From: Trichinella spiralis
Taxonomy: Eukaryota > Nematoda > Enoplea > Trichinellida > Trichinellidae
NCBI GenBank assembly: GCA_000181795.3
Contig: CM012955.1
Location: 10,563,708-10,627,707, forward strand
Length of the DNA stretch: 64,000 nt
Direction of reading: 5' to 3'
Below, piece by piece: positions 12,401-26,662 of the stretch. Within the stretch, counting starts at the first letter, position 1; each line of letters begins with the position of its first letter. The position numbers and the translations under genes are program-made. Under the pieces are notes generated by a model that worked only from the letters and a program-made list of their open reading frames with translations, was not told the origin of the DNA and ran no database searches.

Positions 12401-13362
12401 AACACAGAGTTGAAAACAAATAATATACATTTTATTTAATATCATTCGACAATGGTGTAGCGGTAGAGTTACGCTGCGGTGATTTGCAATTGTTTGAAGC
12501 AGTTGGAATATTTTCAGAACGACTGCTGAAGTTGTACGTGTTGTCGATCACATTTCCCCAACTGTAAGCAGCATTTCACGTTCATCTTTTTAAGTTGAAT
12601 AATTCTGTAAACAGTGCGCAGTCGTTGAAATTGATCTTACCGAAACAAGCAGAAAATATCGCTTCTGCTTTCTTTTGTTTTCAGACACATCACGTGATTG
12701 ATCAACGTTATAACTGAGAAATTTCAAATCAGCAACAATACCGTCGCCGTGAACTTCATCCTCGCATTTGTACCTGATTATATATATATATGGCAATGTA
12801 CTGTAGAAAGACGTGTTCACGATCGCCTGCCGATTCGAAATTTTACCGACGACATAACAGTTAACATCAACTGAGCAAAGAACGACATTTCTTTTTATCA
12901 AAGCAGCTCACAAATAAGTTTCTCAGTTATGCAACGCTGCCGTCAAGCTCTACAACAAAGGCCAACTACTGAAAATGAAACAGCTCAATCAGCAAATTCT
13001 AAAAAAAATGCAAACGGGAAATTTCCTTCAACGAGTAAATTTGAAAAACAATTAAAAAAAAAGAATTTTATTTTCCAAACTTCATCTAACATGTATATCT
13101 ATCTATCTATCTACGAATCACAGAGCTTACAAAAGCGAAACAAAAAGAAAGAACAAGCCAGATTGATAGAGAGATGTGTAAAGTGAAAAACAATTCACCG
13201 GAAAGATATAAAAATTCTTAAAAGCCAATTTCAACTCAACCGGCGAATAAAAATTGACAAATTAACTGTTGCTATAAAAACAAACAAGCCTTAAATTTTT
13301 ATGTATAAAACGAAAAAAACAAACAAACGAAATAAAATCCGCTGAACTGAGAGAGAGGCTGA
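9434..13362. other. Intergenic region between VPS13 3' end and Y-box promoter
   Basis: About 3.9 kb between the stop of VPS13 (13363) and the Y-box promoter. It is AT-rich with dense stops in all frames; the longest open frames have no family resemblance and no consistent splice context. There is a CTAT simple repeat at about 13098-13119, a GC-richer patch at about 10850-10940, and a tRNA box-A-like word at about 12452-12475 that lacks a box B. I see no supported gene. Confidence 0.55.
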
Positions 13363-16300
13363 TTATTCTGACCTGCTCGACAATAACACTTCGCTCATTT
13401 TCTCGTAAAAGCACTGAAAAGAATAAAAACACACGTACATATGAATAAAAATTCTTTTTTTTTCTCTCAAATAAAACATAAATTGAAAATATACAAACCA
13501 ATAAAGAACTTTCGTCGAGAAAAAATACTGATTTGCCACTGACGTCATTTCTCTTCGACGACAACCATTTACTGTTCTTTTCCTGCAATTTAATTGTAAT
13601 TTTCATACACAATTACAAAATAATGTACTGGTGGAAAACTGAACAGAGATAAAGTGTGAAAAATTCAAGGAATACATTTAGGGAGAAAATAATTTCAATT
13701 TACAAACCTACACACGGGGAGGGGGATTAGAGCAAAGATTTTTAAAGAAGAATAAAAAGAAAAATTACCTTGCAGTGAATGGTCAATTTCAATCCGTCCA
13801 TTTTTGGTTGATCTTTCATCTCAGTGTATGGGATAGTCCAAGTGACCGTAAAACTTCCGGTAAAATCACTGATCATTATGTGCAAAATGCGCCTGAAAAG
13901 TTCAAACTTATTTATACGAAAAAAAAGTGATGAACAGCAGTGAGTTGCACAAGCTGTTCAATTCAACAATACTGATCAGTGGCCATCAAAAATTGGTCGT
14001 TCTTTGGGGTCAACGGTTGGTGTACAACGTAAGAGTCAGTGTTTCGGTATTTTCCCTTTTCCAAATCCTGAAACAATCAAGCGTCCGTTGCTTATTATTA
14101 CTATTGGGACTCTGTATTGTATATTATTGCCGACCATCAACATTTTGGTGCCTTCGGCTTCGTAAAACGTGTACGGCCGAATTATCCTGTCCAAAGCGAT
14201 ATAACGAGTGGGCCGGGTAGGCTTGACCTCTTCGAGCACTTCTGTTGCCCTGTGATAATTTGAAATTAGCAACAACAACAACAAACAATGTACTGTATTC
14301 CTACTTTTTCAGCGCTTCGAAAGATGTGCTGGCGAAGTCGACGACGCCCGAAATTGGGCGCGTCACCGCACCGATCAGCCCTTTACCGAGACCTTTGGCA
14401 AATCCAAGGGCCCCCTCCTCTCTGGCTCCTTCGATCGGCTTGGTGAAAACGCCGGTCACTCCGTCGAACACTTCCTGCAAAAGTGACAGCAACGAAATGG
14501 ACTGAACATTTTGGAAATTATATTTTCTTTTGCACAACAACAACGTACAAGCAACGCCCCAGTGCCACTCTGCGCCACACCGGACAAATCGCCAGTTCGA
14601 CGGTTCATCATCCGTTGCCGTTTCTGCTGATAATCCGCGTCGAACGTCAAAGCAGCTATACCTTTGCCGAGAGTGCCGGTGATTTTGGAAACCGCCCCGG
14701 CGGCACCGCCTTCAAAAATTCAAACCCAAACAATCACCACCAATTACGTCCAAAGAACATCAGTCGAAATTTTCTTACCCACGGTATGTCCCAACAAGCT
14801 GCGCATTCCCAACGCCAAACCTTCGGCAAATTCTTCCGGTCCTTCTATCGCACCCTACAACAGACAAACAAATAAAAGCATGAAAAAAACACACATTTTA
14901 TCCAAATCAACTCAGTAGAAGAAAAAAAACAGCTATTCTACAAATCGAACAACTTCGAATGAAGCAAAGTTATTGTTGTTGAAATGCAAATTCACAAATT
15001 GTCGCCGCCTACCTGAATTGGTTCGTAGAACAGCTGCTCCACTCCGATGGACAAATCGCGCATCAAACCGAACGGATTTCCAATGACATCCAAACCGAGA
15101 ACCAACACGTAGATCTGCTTTACCGCTTGTTTGAAGTAGTGATCGTAAACTTCGTTGAACAACGCCTGTTTGCCCAAGAACACACAATCGCGTTCAAAAT
15201 ACGGAAGTCTGAAAAAAATGTCAAGTGATCGATCATCAGGTGGAAAATATGAAAATCAATTTAATTGAAAATACTAACTTGAACACGACATCCTGCACTT
15301 CGGTCATTGTCACGCCAATACTTTTCAACAACAAACCCAGTATGTGGGTTTGGAATATCGATTCGGTTTCACCTTCAGTGGCCGCTGCCCCGCCTTGAGA
15401 ATAACTCAAATGAAGCTACAAAAAATTAAATTAAAAGAAATCAAAATTTCGCTCTTCTTTCATCCCGACAATTTTTGTTCATCGCGCGATTTGTGATTTT
15501 TCTCTACCTTCAGAGGTGAAAAGTGCAACAAGTTGTAAAAAGCTTTCTGTTCATCTGACGATGCCGTCAAAGCGTAAGCGCCGAGATCTTGTTGGACAAA
15601 ATTCCAATCCCGCTCAAATTTTTCCTTCTAAAATAAATTTAAAACAAAAAATGAATATAAAAAAAACAAGTACATATATATATATATATCATTAATACGT
15701 CAGTATCTTCTTTGTTTACGCTGCTAGCATTGTAAAAACTCATCAACGATTCCAGAAAACCATTGTCAGCTTTCAGCGTCATCTCTTGAATGAGTATTTT
15801 GAAATATCTGAAAGAAAAAATTATTCATTTTTTTGTCCATTCCATTCAACCAACATCATCGCGTTCAAACAAACAAATCGATCAATCACAAATTTCTTAC
15901 TGCACATAGGGTATGGTTTCATTGGCGCTCCTCATGATGAACGTCACCTCTATGAACGGCTTGGGTACTGAAAATAATTAATTCACCAATAGAAAAAAAA
16001 ACAGAAATACACCCGCCGTCTAGATGGTATACAATAAAATGGACATACCGCTTTCTGAAGCAATTGATTTTGGAATTGGTGCGCGTGAAAAAACCGTGTT
16101 AAAGACACAGCCTGGAATTTGGTTGTCAATTTGGAAGCTGTTGATCTTGAGGTGCACTTGGACGTCATGCGGGCTCACTCGGTACTGCAAACTGAAGCCA
16201 GACTGAAAGCTGCGCCGAATTTCCCGTTCTTCAGGTTTCAAAATTTTCATACTGGCAAAATCAACCTAAACAAATGTGCAAATGCAATTCGTCGAAATAA

Positions 16301-19300
16301 AAAAAAAAGAATTCTCCTTGATATTCAACAGTCCAATTTTCCAAAAAAAAGAAACAGTAGCAGTTTTTTTACCAGCAATTTGTGCACTTGACAGCATGAA
16401 TCGACTCGTTGCTTCGTCCTCAGATCGTTCAAATATTTCATATAGGCTGTTTCCAACAGACTGCAATATTTGACGGAAAACGCTCTGAAACGTTTCTTTT
16501 TCTGCTCCCATATGACACCGGTGCTACAAGTGAACAGGAGATAAAGTTGGAACCGAAGTTGGATATGAAAATTATTATTCGAAGAAAAAGCAACCAACCT
16601 CTTCAAACTGACGTAGGCAATCTCGTGACCAATTGTGTCGTTGACCAACGACAAACCGACTCCTTGGAAGGAGATCAAAAATTCCCTGTCCGCAATTTCC
16701 AAATCGTACACTTGTCTGGCGACTGTGCAGACCGTCGCATCGTCGGTGAACAACAGCACTCGTTGGCTTCCGTCCGAAAATGATACATAATAACAAGCCA
16801 CATCCCGATCCGGGAACACTTCACCGAACGTGCTCTGAAAAACAAAAAATTGCATAAAAATTAGCAGTGGGTTTTTCGTTCGAACGGTTGGTTCACAGGC
16901 AGCAAGCAAGCAACAACCTGCATAGTCCACGTATCTTTGGCGTTGCCGCACGTCCAAGTCAGTGAACGCTTGAGCAGCAAAGATTCCCAAGCATAATAAA
17001 CGCACATGCCACGTTTCAGCACTTTCGGCTCTTTGTCGCTCGCTCTGCAAAAGAGAATGGAGATATTTTTTTTACCGTTTGCAAAAAAAATGGCGCAACA
17101 CAAACTCACTCTTGACCGTAGAGCAAATCGTACGATTGCAATGAATTTATTATCAGCAACGGAATCATACCCTGCTGATACTTTTCAAGTGTAATAATGA
17201 CAGAATTTTCTGACACATTGCAACTGACGTACACGCCAATATGTTGATTTGCAATTGTAGCGAACATTTCAGCCGTATCCGTGATCAAAAAGTGCTGCGA
17301 TTCTTCCACCGTACCCACGTACCTTGCACAATAAATCAAACGACTATTCTGATTCGGCCAAATGCCAACGCACTGCAGCAAAAGATGATCATTTTGAAGA
17401 GAATCAAATTTAAAAAACATTTTCCTTTTGTCACACACCTGATTCACGTTTACACGAATCCAACTGTCTTCGTCCACTTGCCTCACTTCAATGTCGAACT
17501 GAAATTTCGACTTGTTAAAAATTTACAATACTTCCTTCCACTTCACCCAACAACACAGATGCATACCATGGAGACATTTTTGACCATATAAAATGGAACG
17601 AAAGAACAAATTTTAGTAAGACCAAATTCGCTAAGACGTGAAGTGACGCTCACCTGAATGTAAAAAAAAATCGTAACAAAATAATTTGCCAATTCAATAA
17701 TAATTGAATTATAAAATAATATTCGCGTCCTACGTCGTAGCTTTTCAATTTCGAATGCGCACAAGTGATTCGTCCCGCACTTCCAACAGTATCCAGTGGA
17801 AATGCGGACGACCATTCTGAATCACAGACTTTCAAACGTGCCTGAAAAAAAAACAAACCAAAAAAAACAACGTTTCAAATCTTTTTCTTTTTTCAGTAAA
17901 AAAATACACAGATTTACGTTTTTCTTTTCAAAAAATTTCTTCCTCGACAAGTTCAACATCACCGGCACAATATCCGACTTTACAGGAAGTCGACACGTTC
18001 CACCGCTGTTGGATTTCGCTTCCTGATAAAAAGACAAAGAACGAAAAATCCAAATCTACAACAACAATCCAAATCTTCAACTCACTTTGCATTCCAATGG
18101 CAAGCCGGTACTGTTCACCAACCAAATTGGTGAAAACAAACTGAGTACACATTTGCTGTTGTCTTCGGCTTTCATCAAACCAAGATTCTGCAATGAAGAA
18201 CAGATAAAAAAGTTTAACATTGAGAAATTAAAAAAGGAAAATATGCAATGATCAATAAACCAATTCTGGATCGTCTTCGAACGCACGAAAGCTGAGCACG
18301 TTCACTTCGTTCAATGCAGTGCTCAAATCAAGAATACAACTTTTGCGCAGTTTTTCACTTTTACAATCGATCAACTGAAAAATTATTCTTGATAACATCC
18401 TGGCAGACTGGAACAAATCAAAAAATACGTACTGTTAATCGGATTTTCGCCTTCGACGGATGAATGTGAAACAATGGTCGAGATTCACTGCTCGACAGTG
18501 TGATGATTTCAGTCGGTTTGGGAGACTAAAAATTTGAGGGGGAAAAAGCATATTTACATTTCACGTACAAGAAATTTTCTTTTTTCATGCTTTTAAATTC
18601 CACACAGCCCTCGTCGCTTACCTCAACTGACAGCTGAACTTCAATATGCAAAAGGTTGAGAAATACAATCGGTGCTTGCAGGTGAATGTTGAACACATCG
18701 TGGCTCTGTCTCAAAACGTTGCTGCTTTCTGACAAGCAAGATACGTGTTCCGCGCTGGCCTGATTGTGTTAAATTGTTGAAGAGAGAGGGAAAAAAACAA
18801 TAAATAAAAGCCAACGGCAACAACAACAGTAAACCAACCTGGATGTAAAGCACACCGCGGTGACCGAAGCAACATTCCATCAGTACGGAGTGGTTGTCTT
18901 TTTCCAACACTGGCCAACTGATTCCACGAATCGAAACATCATAGCTTAAGAAGAGAAACGACAAATTATATACCCCGGTCGGCACAACTTCACTGAGATC
19001 AATCAGTGATAGGCAAAGAAAAAAAGAAGCCAAAACCAAACAAAACAAACAGTCAACAGAAATAGGATTGATGATCAACAACTGCTGATATTTAAGCATG
19101 CTCAATAATACTTTTTTACATGGACTTGCGCTTCAATGAATATACTGTAATAACAAAAATATTACCATATTTGATTTCTAAAAAAAAGAAAACAGCTAGA
19201 TATGATAAAGCGAATGGAATGATGAGATAATGATGGCACAGTAAAGCACGACAGCAAAAATCTTACGAATCATCGATGGGCTTGACGCAAAATTCCGTGT

Positions 19301-22300
19301 TGCCTTGATTGACGTCGGACAGAGTGGGCGACGCACAACCGCCGTCAGCTTTGAGCAAAATTACATCGCGAAAACTGCTGTCCGTCTTCTGGTATATTTC
19401 CACGTCAAACGGCAAGAAGTTGTAAAGCTGAAACAGAAAATTATCACTTGGACATACCATATCGAAAGCAAACCCCTCCCCCAAACCAACCATAACAGCC
19501 GAACGAAGGACAATAACTCGATTGCCCATCGAGGTGGATACGTCGACCAAAAATTTCCACTTTCCATCGGCAGTGGCTCTGACCTGAATGTGATAAAGAC
19601 GTAAACCGGCATGGCTCACATCCAGAATGCGAGTGACGTTCAGTTCAGGTATCTGGAGCAAAATGAACAAAAACAAATGTACACTATATACTATTGCACA
19701 GTGTGTGCAGCTGTAAAAATCAGAGAGTCACCTGAACATGGAGATACATAGAAGGCGTTGCATCTTGCAATTCCAGTGCCCCTAAGCAAGATACGTTCAT
19801 TTTACCGATCAGAGAAACCGATTCACCGTGCATCAACGGTTTACTGATGTAATCATCCGGTACCTGAAAAAAAATAGAACACAAAATTCCTCCGTCAAAG
19901 TGAACAAAACAATTTCGCCCAATAAATTTACATCAAAGTGTTCGGTGGATCCAATCATGATTGGCAAGCCAAGCTTGTTGATCAACAAATATGGCTCCAA
20001 AGGTTTCGATGAGTCAACTTTAGCTTCCAATCTTCTCTGGGCTGCAGCGCTAAATGCCTACACAACAGCCGTGTTATTGAGTGAAATTTAAAACAGCAAA
20101 ATGAAAGAAAAATCATGCTTGTGACAGCTTGTTGGCCAAATCCATGAAAGTCTTGGTTACTGTTAACTCAAGAACGTCATCTGAACTGATAGAAACGGTC
20201 ATACGGGCTTTTGGACATATCTGTTCCTCTTCTTGTCCATCTGTTTTGTCAAGAGGATCGTTCTGATTTACCTGAATAATGAACAGAATAATTCAGAAAC
20301 ACACATACATGCATACATATATGAACTTATAAAAAATGACAAAAGCAAAATGCGACGACAGTTTTAAAAGTCTTCTCATTGCATACCAGTGCTCTAAATT
20401 TCCAAGGTCTGGGAGTCATTTTCTCAACTATGGGCTCCAATATTGGTTCCCAAGCGTTGTTCCTATCGTTGAAATACCAAGCGATGCATGTCACAGTGGA
20501 CGACACCCACAACAAAGAGGACCAGTCGTAAACTTCTCCCTCCATACCGCAGTGCAAGTAAATCATCGGTATGGTACGCCTGCCACTGTCCGCTTCCAAC
20601 ATCATAAAAACACTGGGAATATCGAATACAAGCTGCAACGATAGGAAAAAAAAATTTTTTTTTCAAAGCAATTCTGAAGCTCAACAATTAATTCTCTTCT
20701 CTTCAATAATTACTCTCTTACTCGTTGAGTTTTTTTAAACGAACATTCACTATTTTCATCATCCACAATCATCGATTCGTCACATTCACATCCATAATCT
20801 ATATCGTCTTCTAAAATTACCAAATCAATAGGTGTGTGTGCATTAAAAAAATATGTATGTATATGTAACAAAATAATAAAAAGTATAAACGGACTTTCTT
20901 TCAAAAACCAAAATGCTTGACTTGCAATCAATTTCTCAGACCAAACATCCGCTGGAATTTGTTCAACCGTGCTGACCGTTACTTCGGCCTAGTAAAAGAA
21001 TAAAAAATAAAATACACCCAAAAAAAGCAAACAAGCCAAACAGCAAACTGCCCTTCATACTGATTATTACATGGATTATATTACAATACTCGCTCTGCTT
21101 AATACAACAAACCCAATTAAATCAAATAAAATCAAATGTCTGTTTTGCTTTTATGCCGTAAAAATTAAAAATGCATTTGTTTCAATTGTCGCACCTTGTT
21201 GCGGGTCACTTCGGCCAAAGTAGTGCTGAAATGGTGAATAGCGGCCGGAGAGAGACGGAGCTTCAATTCCGGCATGATCACCTTTGCCGATTCTTCATTC
21301 GCAGTTTTCTTGTAATTCACTGCCATTCGACAAGGGGACAAAATCTGCAACATGTAAAAAATGAAACATCAAATATCGATCATATTTCTTCGTCGAAATA
21401 ATAATACCGGATATTTGTACATGCCCCTTTGATGCATAGCAAATTGATCGCTGTACATTTCCAAGTTCTCCACCGACCCTTGCATGTTCATCTCGTCCGC
21501 GGTTGAATCAATATCCATCGAAGCTCGGAACTGGAACAACATAGACAATAATGAAACAAATGAAACAAAAACGGACAACAATTTTTACACCTCTAGAAAC
21601 ATGGCGTTTGTGCTTTCCGGCTGGCGACAATCTTCGACCAGGATCACTTGGATTCCGTTGATTTGGGTGTTGATTTGCAGCAAATCAGCAGACGACTGAA
21701 CGCCAGCAGAAATTTGTTCCCCGGCGGATCGTTTCGCTCTGCTCATCGACTGAGCCAACGCCCGTTCGGCCAGCGACTCGGCGAATCGATCAGTCGGTGC
21801 CCAGGTGAAAAATGACGACAGTTCCAACAAAAAGTCCACACTCAAGCAGAGGAAAAATTTGTTCAAATTCACCAAAGCTAAAATAAAAAAAATAAAAAAA
21901 ATAATAATAAGTGATGAAAAGAAATAAAGCAAAATTCTTCTCTGTTCAACTCACCTACTCGTGGAGCTGCAATGCTAGTCTTGTAATCTGCCGTCAATAC
22001 AGCACTATTCTGCACGCCGGGCATGCAGTCCAAAAGTCTGAACAAAAAATATTCATTTATTTATTACACTGGACAAAAATTATATAAATTCACAAAAACA
22101 AAACAAAAGAATCACTCACTTTCGTATTCCAATGTCGCCGGCACGTTGATCTTCCACTTCCAAACCTTGAACTACGGCATTCGCCGACATGCAACCGTTG
22201 GTAAATAGCCGCGCGTGGAGCTTGATCGAGCGAAGCTGCAGTCCGGCCAACGGTTCAGTTGGACAAATATCCTCCTGCAAAACACCCCGCACGAGAACTT

Positions 22301-25300
22301 GGAACCAAAACACAAAGCTAAACAATGCATTCGATTACGTCCAATTTTAAAACCGCTTCACGCTTGATGCATTTGCTCAGCACGGCTGAGAGATGGTCAA
22401 TTTCGAAACCAAGCTCCACTTGGACCGTACTGTCGAAGGAAGAAGAAGATGATGATGGTGGTGGTGGTGGTGAAGAAGAAGTATACGGTGGCGGTTGCTG
22501 GGTTTTGTCACCAGCGACGGCGACAACGTTGCCAGCTCGCTGGTTCGACGCTTCTCCTGCTTCCACGAGCTCGACGTCGACAAGCACCGACGATTTCACC
22601 GCGTCCGCCTCTTTGCTGCCACCGCCGGTGCCAGTTGTCGACGAGCCGGCAGTGATCGACAAGTCCAACGATGGTTCCTCCAGTTCGACCAAATTTTCGT
22701 TCAAAATTTCCATCATCACCGCGTAATCGTCCGAAGTCAAGCCCAGCTAAAACAAAGCGTCGAATAAATGCACAGTGGAACCGTTGAACCGGCAAATCGC
22801 CTACCTCTATGTCGGGCAATTGGCCTCGGATACTGATCAACGGGACACTTTTCACATTGGCGAAAGATAAGTTGCGTTGCACGGCCAAGACAAACGTGAT
22901 CGGCTTCAACAATTGTCGTTCTCGAGTCAATGTCCAACAATCTTTGTCCAATAGAACCCTACACACACATACATAAAGTGAAATTTGATCATTCAATCAA
23001 ATCAAAAAAATTAATTCTTGTCATCAGAAAAAAATCTCAAAGCAAAAAATAAATTTCCACTGTTCAATCATCATCAATTGCCACGCCTTCTTTTCTTACC
23101 TGCATATTTTCATCTGGTCCAATTTCAAATTGATATCGTCGAACAATGTCGACACGCCATCCACGCTCAAAGCACTACAGAATCGGAATTCATTCTTCAC
23201 AATCAACTGCCCTGAAAGCAAAGCAACTAGCTCACTAAACAACAGAACAAACAAACAGTATGCAAGCAGAATTGAAAAGAAAATTCTTTTTTTCTTTTTA
23301 CCAAAATTCACCATCAGCGCTCGGCTCGACTGCGTATTAGCCGGTACAATGATAACAGGGGCGTTGATGACAATATCCAATTTTATTCTCGTTATATCTT
23401 GATCTTGGAACAGATCGACCGCCGTTCGTGCACCTTCTTGCAACGCGCTTCCGGCGTAAGAAGCCGTACGCTGTGCCGCATTTTGAAAAGGCGATATCCA
23501 ATTCTGAGATAAAAATAAGTAAATTAATAAAAGAAATAATAATCATATTTCAAGAAAACAATTTACCAACAATCTGCTCAACCAGTAGTAGAGGAAAATA
23601 AATCGCAACTGGGAAAAACGAACTGTCAATCTCATTTCCACTTGACTCAACAAATCCAAACGTTTGTTTTCAGGTGGAATATTGTATTGAACACATTCCA
23701 ATCGAAACATCTCATCACCGACGACGCTCAAAATCTGAAACATACATACATATATACGTGCACAGCACCAAACAATCTCATACAAATACAAAAAGAAAAA
23801 TATAACATCAACTTTAGCTTTAAGAGAGTTTCAGAATTAAATCTGCATGCGCTTATTTATTACCCGTTTATAATTGGAATGGCTGTCGAAATGGTCAATG
23901 GCGACGCTTTCCAACCGGACAAAATATTTCGTCTTTTCAACCATTTGAACCATTTCCACTTTCAGACCTGAAAACAGAATTGCAGTGTGCCCAGCACGTT
24001 GGATTCATTCGGAGAAATAACGAAAGATAAATCAAAAACGCGATGCACACATATAATATATAATATATATTCATCATTCGAACCTTCTACGGCAATTTCA
24101 CTGATCGGACCGTTGGATGTGGCCAGCACAACTCGCAGTCCGCTCACGCGAGCTCGCAATTTCAGCATGGAGAACGCTACAGTGTCGACTTTTTTGGACT
24201 TTTTCGAGCCTGCAAATTCAGCAAAACATTCTCACAACAGTATAATTATTTTGAAACAAACCAACCTTTCTGAGAGGGTGTCTTCGATTTGGGGGTAGTG
24301 ATAATATTCGGCGTCGCCGGTGCGTATTTGGACGCTGTCGTAATTTTCGGCACAGGTACCGCGGGCAAGGTGGCAATTTCATCTTGCAATCTGTGCATGA
24401 AGTTTTGCATATCAACCAACGCCTCTTGGCGCGCGTTGATGCACAACGGCTGTACTTTCAGTTCGATCCACTGTTCAGTTGAATGAAAAGTGGACGCAAA
24501 CAAGGGATTTTCTCTGTCCGCCTGGCATTTCATATTACAATTGAGAATTCAATATACGTATTATGTATACATTGCTTGATTGTCACGTTTACCTGACGAT
24601 AGTCCAAGTAAAGCAGATGCTGCGAAGAAGGTGCTTTGCGAATCAAATACAACGGCGAAGTGCCGTCAACTGCTAAAAAAAAGCAACGTCAACAATAATA
24701 ATCCACGACAGAACATTTACAAAATAATATTGTTCAAGCACAGCTTGCTATCAATAGGCGTACCGGTGTAACCATGGTGGAGCATTTCCACGGTACCGAC
24801 GTGACACTGCAACACCATGTCCAATGGTCTAGTGCGCAGTTCCATGCCGACATTTTCCACACGCAAACTGAAGTATTTGGATGCTTTATCTTCTTCTCGG
24901 TAAACATCCAAAGCAATCTTCAAACAAACGAACAACGTTCATAATGTATTTGTGATAAAAATTTACAAAATCAAAAACAAAACCTGATTCAGTAAAAATA
25001 TAATTTGAAAATCCACTTGTTCATTGTAGTCAATCAGCGAAGAGGTACCGCTGGCGCTGTCGGTGGTTTTTCCCTCGGAAGAGACGGTCAAATCGTCGTC
25101 GATTGTAACTTCAGACGGGGCTTGCATTCGAACATTGCCATATTTAGGCTCATTCTCTTGCCACTGCGAAATAAACAAGAAAAAACAACAGACAAAAATA
25201 CATTACAAATTATTTAGCTATCAATTATTGTTTTGCAATTGATCATTTTCCATATACCATTTGCAAAGAATGATTCCTCTCGTCCGGCGGTGGCTTTGGT

Positions 25301-26630
25301 ATACTGGAGACCAGCTTCAACAATTGGACCAAATATCGTTCAGAAATGTTGAACGTCAAATCTGGCAATGATCCTTTGATTTGATTTCTTAAACATACAA
25401 TATAATCTGAGCGTACAGAATTGTTCCAATGCATCAAATCAACCAACACTCACTTCGGGATGTTGAGATCGTCGGCAATGGCTGTTCTGATCAATATGCC
25501 GATGCCGGTTGGTTCTAATAACGCTTCAGCTTTCTGCAAATCAAATTGACCATTCGCATCTGAAATTAAAAAATAAAATATCATTATCTAAATAAATAAA
25601 TATGCATATGCAAATTCACCTTTTTCGACGAATAGTATTTTCAAACTTTTCAAAGTTACATCCATTGCATCATAGCCGTCATTCATCAAAATTCGACAAC
25701 GTTCATCCTGAATAAGAAATCAACGAATCAACTGATCAATTTTTAAATGTAAAAAAATATCATTCACTTCAGATTTTTTGTAAAGTTCATCAACGTGCAA
25801 CGTGTTCTTGTTTTTAAATTCTTCCGACTTGATGGTCAGCACACCGAAATCCATTACTAACATTGATTTAGCTCTGCAAATGACAACAGCAAAAAAGAAC
25901 AACAATCCGATTTGCAAAAATTGATAAATAATTGCTTATTAAAAAAAAAGTATGAAATTTCTTTTAGCCCACCTGCTAATGTCACCGAAAGCAGGAATGT
26001 TCAAGGTGGTGGGCAGCACTTCCAAATCAATTTTGAACCTCTTGCGCATTTGCATCGCCCGATGCAAACCGGCAGTGGATATCTTCTTGATATCCTCATA
26101 TTTCATCATCGCCGCATTGGTCAACCTGTGCAAATAGATGCAATAAAGTAGCAAAAGAAAAGAGATGATGCACGTGTTGTTGGTGTTTTACTGTTTCAGG
26201 CGAACCGATTCCGGCGGACGCAGAGCCACCAGCAGACGGTTGATTATCTCGGCATGGTATGTGACCAACAACGGCTGCGAGCGTAGCATCAGATCCTGGT
26301 CGCAACTTCCGTCCAAAGGGTTGGTCTCGTAGGCGAATTTCAGCTGCTTGAATGCTGCACCTTTGCTACTTGTCGCGGGCGCCACGAGTGACCGCTGAGC
26401 GACGTCTTTCACAGAGCCGACGCCGGTAATTTTGAACACGCCCACTTCGCCCTCCAATCTGCAAATCGACAAACCAATCAGCAGCAAAATTGAAAAAGCA
26501 CCGCTAAAGTGAAATACAGAAATGCTCCGGCCGATCGCCTCTGCTTGAACGACGCCTCAACAAACTGAAGGCACATTCTCAAAATGCCTTGTCTTGATCT
26601 AGAATATAGCAAAAGCAATTTTCCATAAGC

Positions 26631-26662
<32 letters not shown>

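Noticed and set aside
12452-12475. tRNA box-A-like word (GTGTAGCGGTAGAGTTACGC)
   Set aside because: No box B at a suitable distance and no acceptor-stem pairing; perhaps a fragment of a SINE head but not supportable.
12590-12901. 103-codon minus-strand frame beyond the VPS13 stop
   Set aside because: The VPS13 C-terminus ends at 13363 in line with human VPS13A; this frame has no similarity to it and no clear splice link.
16325-17050. 241-codon minus-strand frame taken as one exon
   Set aside because: It is VPS13 coding sequence read through introns; internal donor and acceptor sites (for example near 16525 and 16600) and loss of similarity between them show it is several exons.
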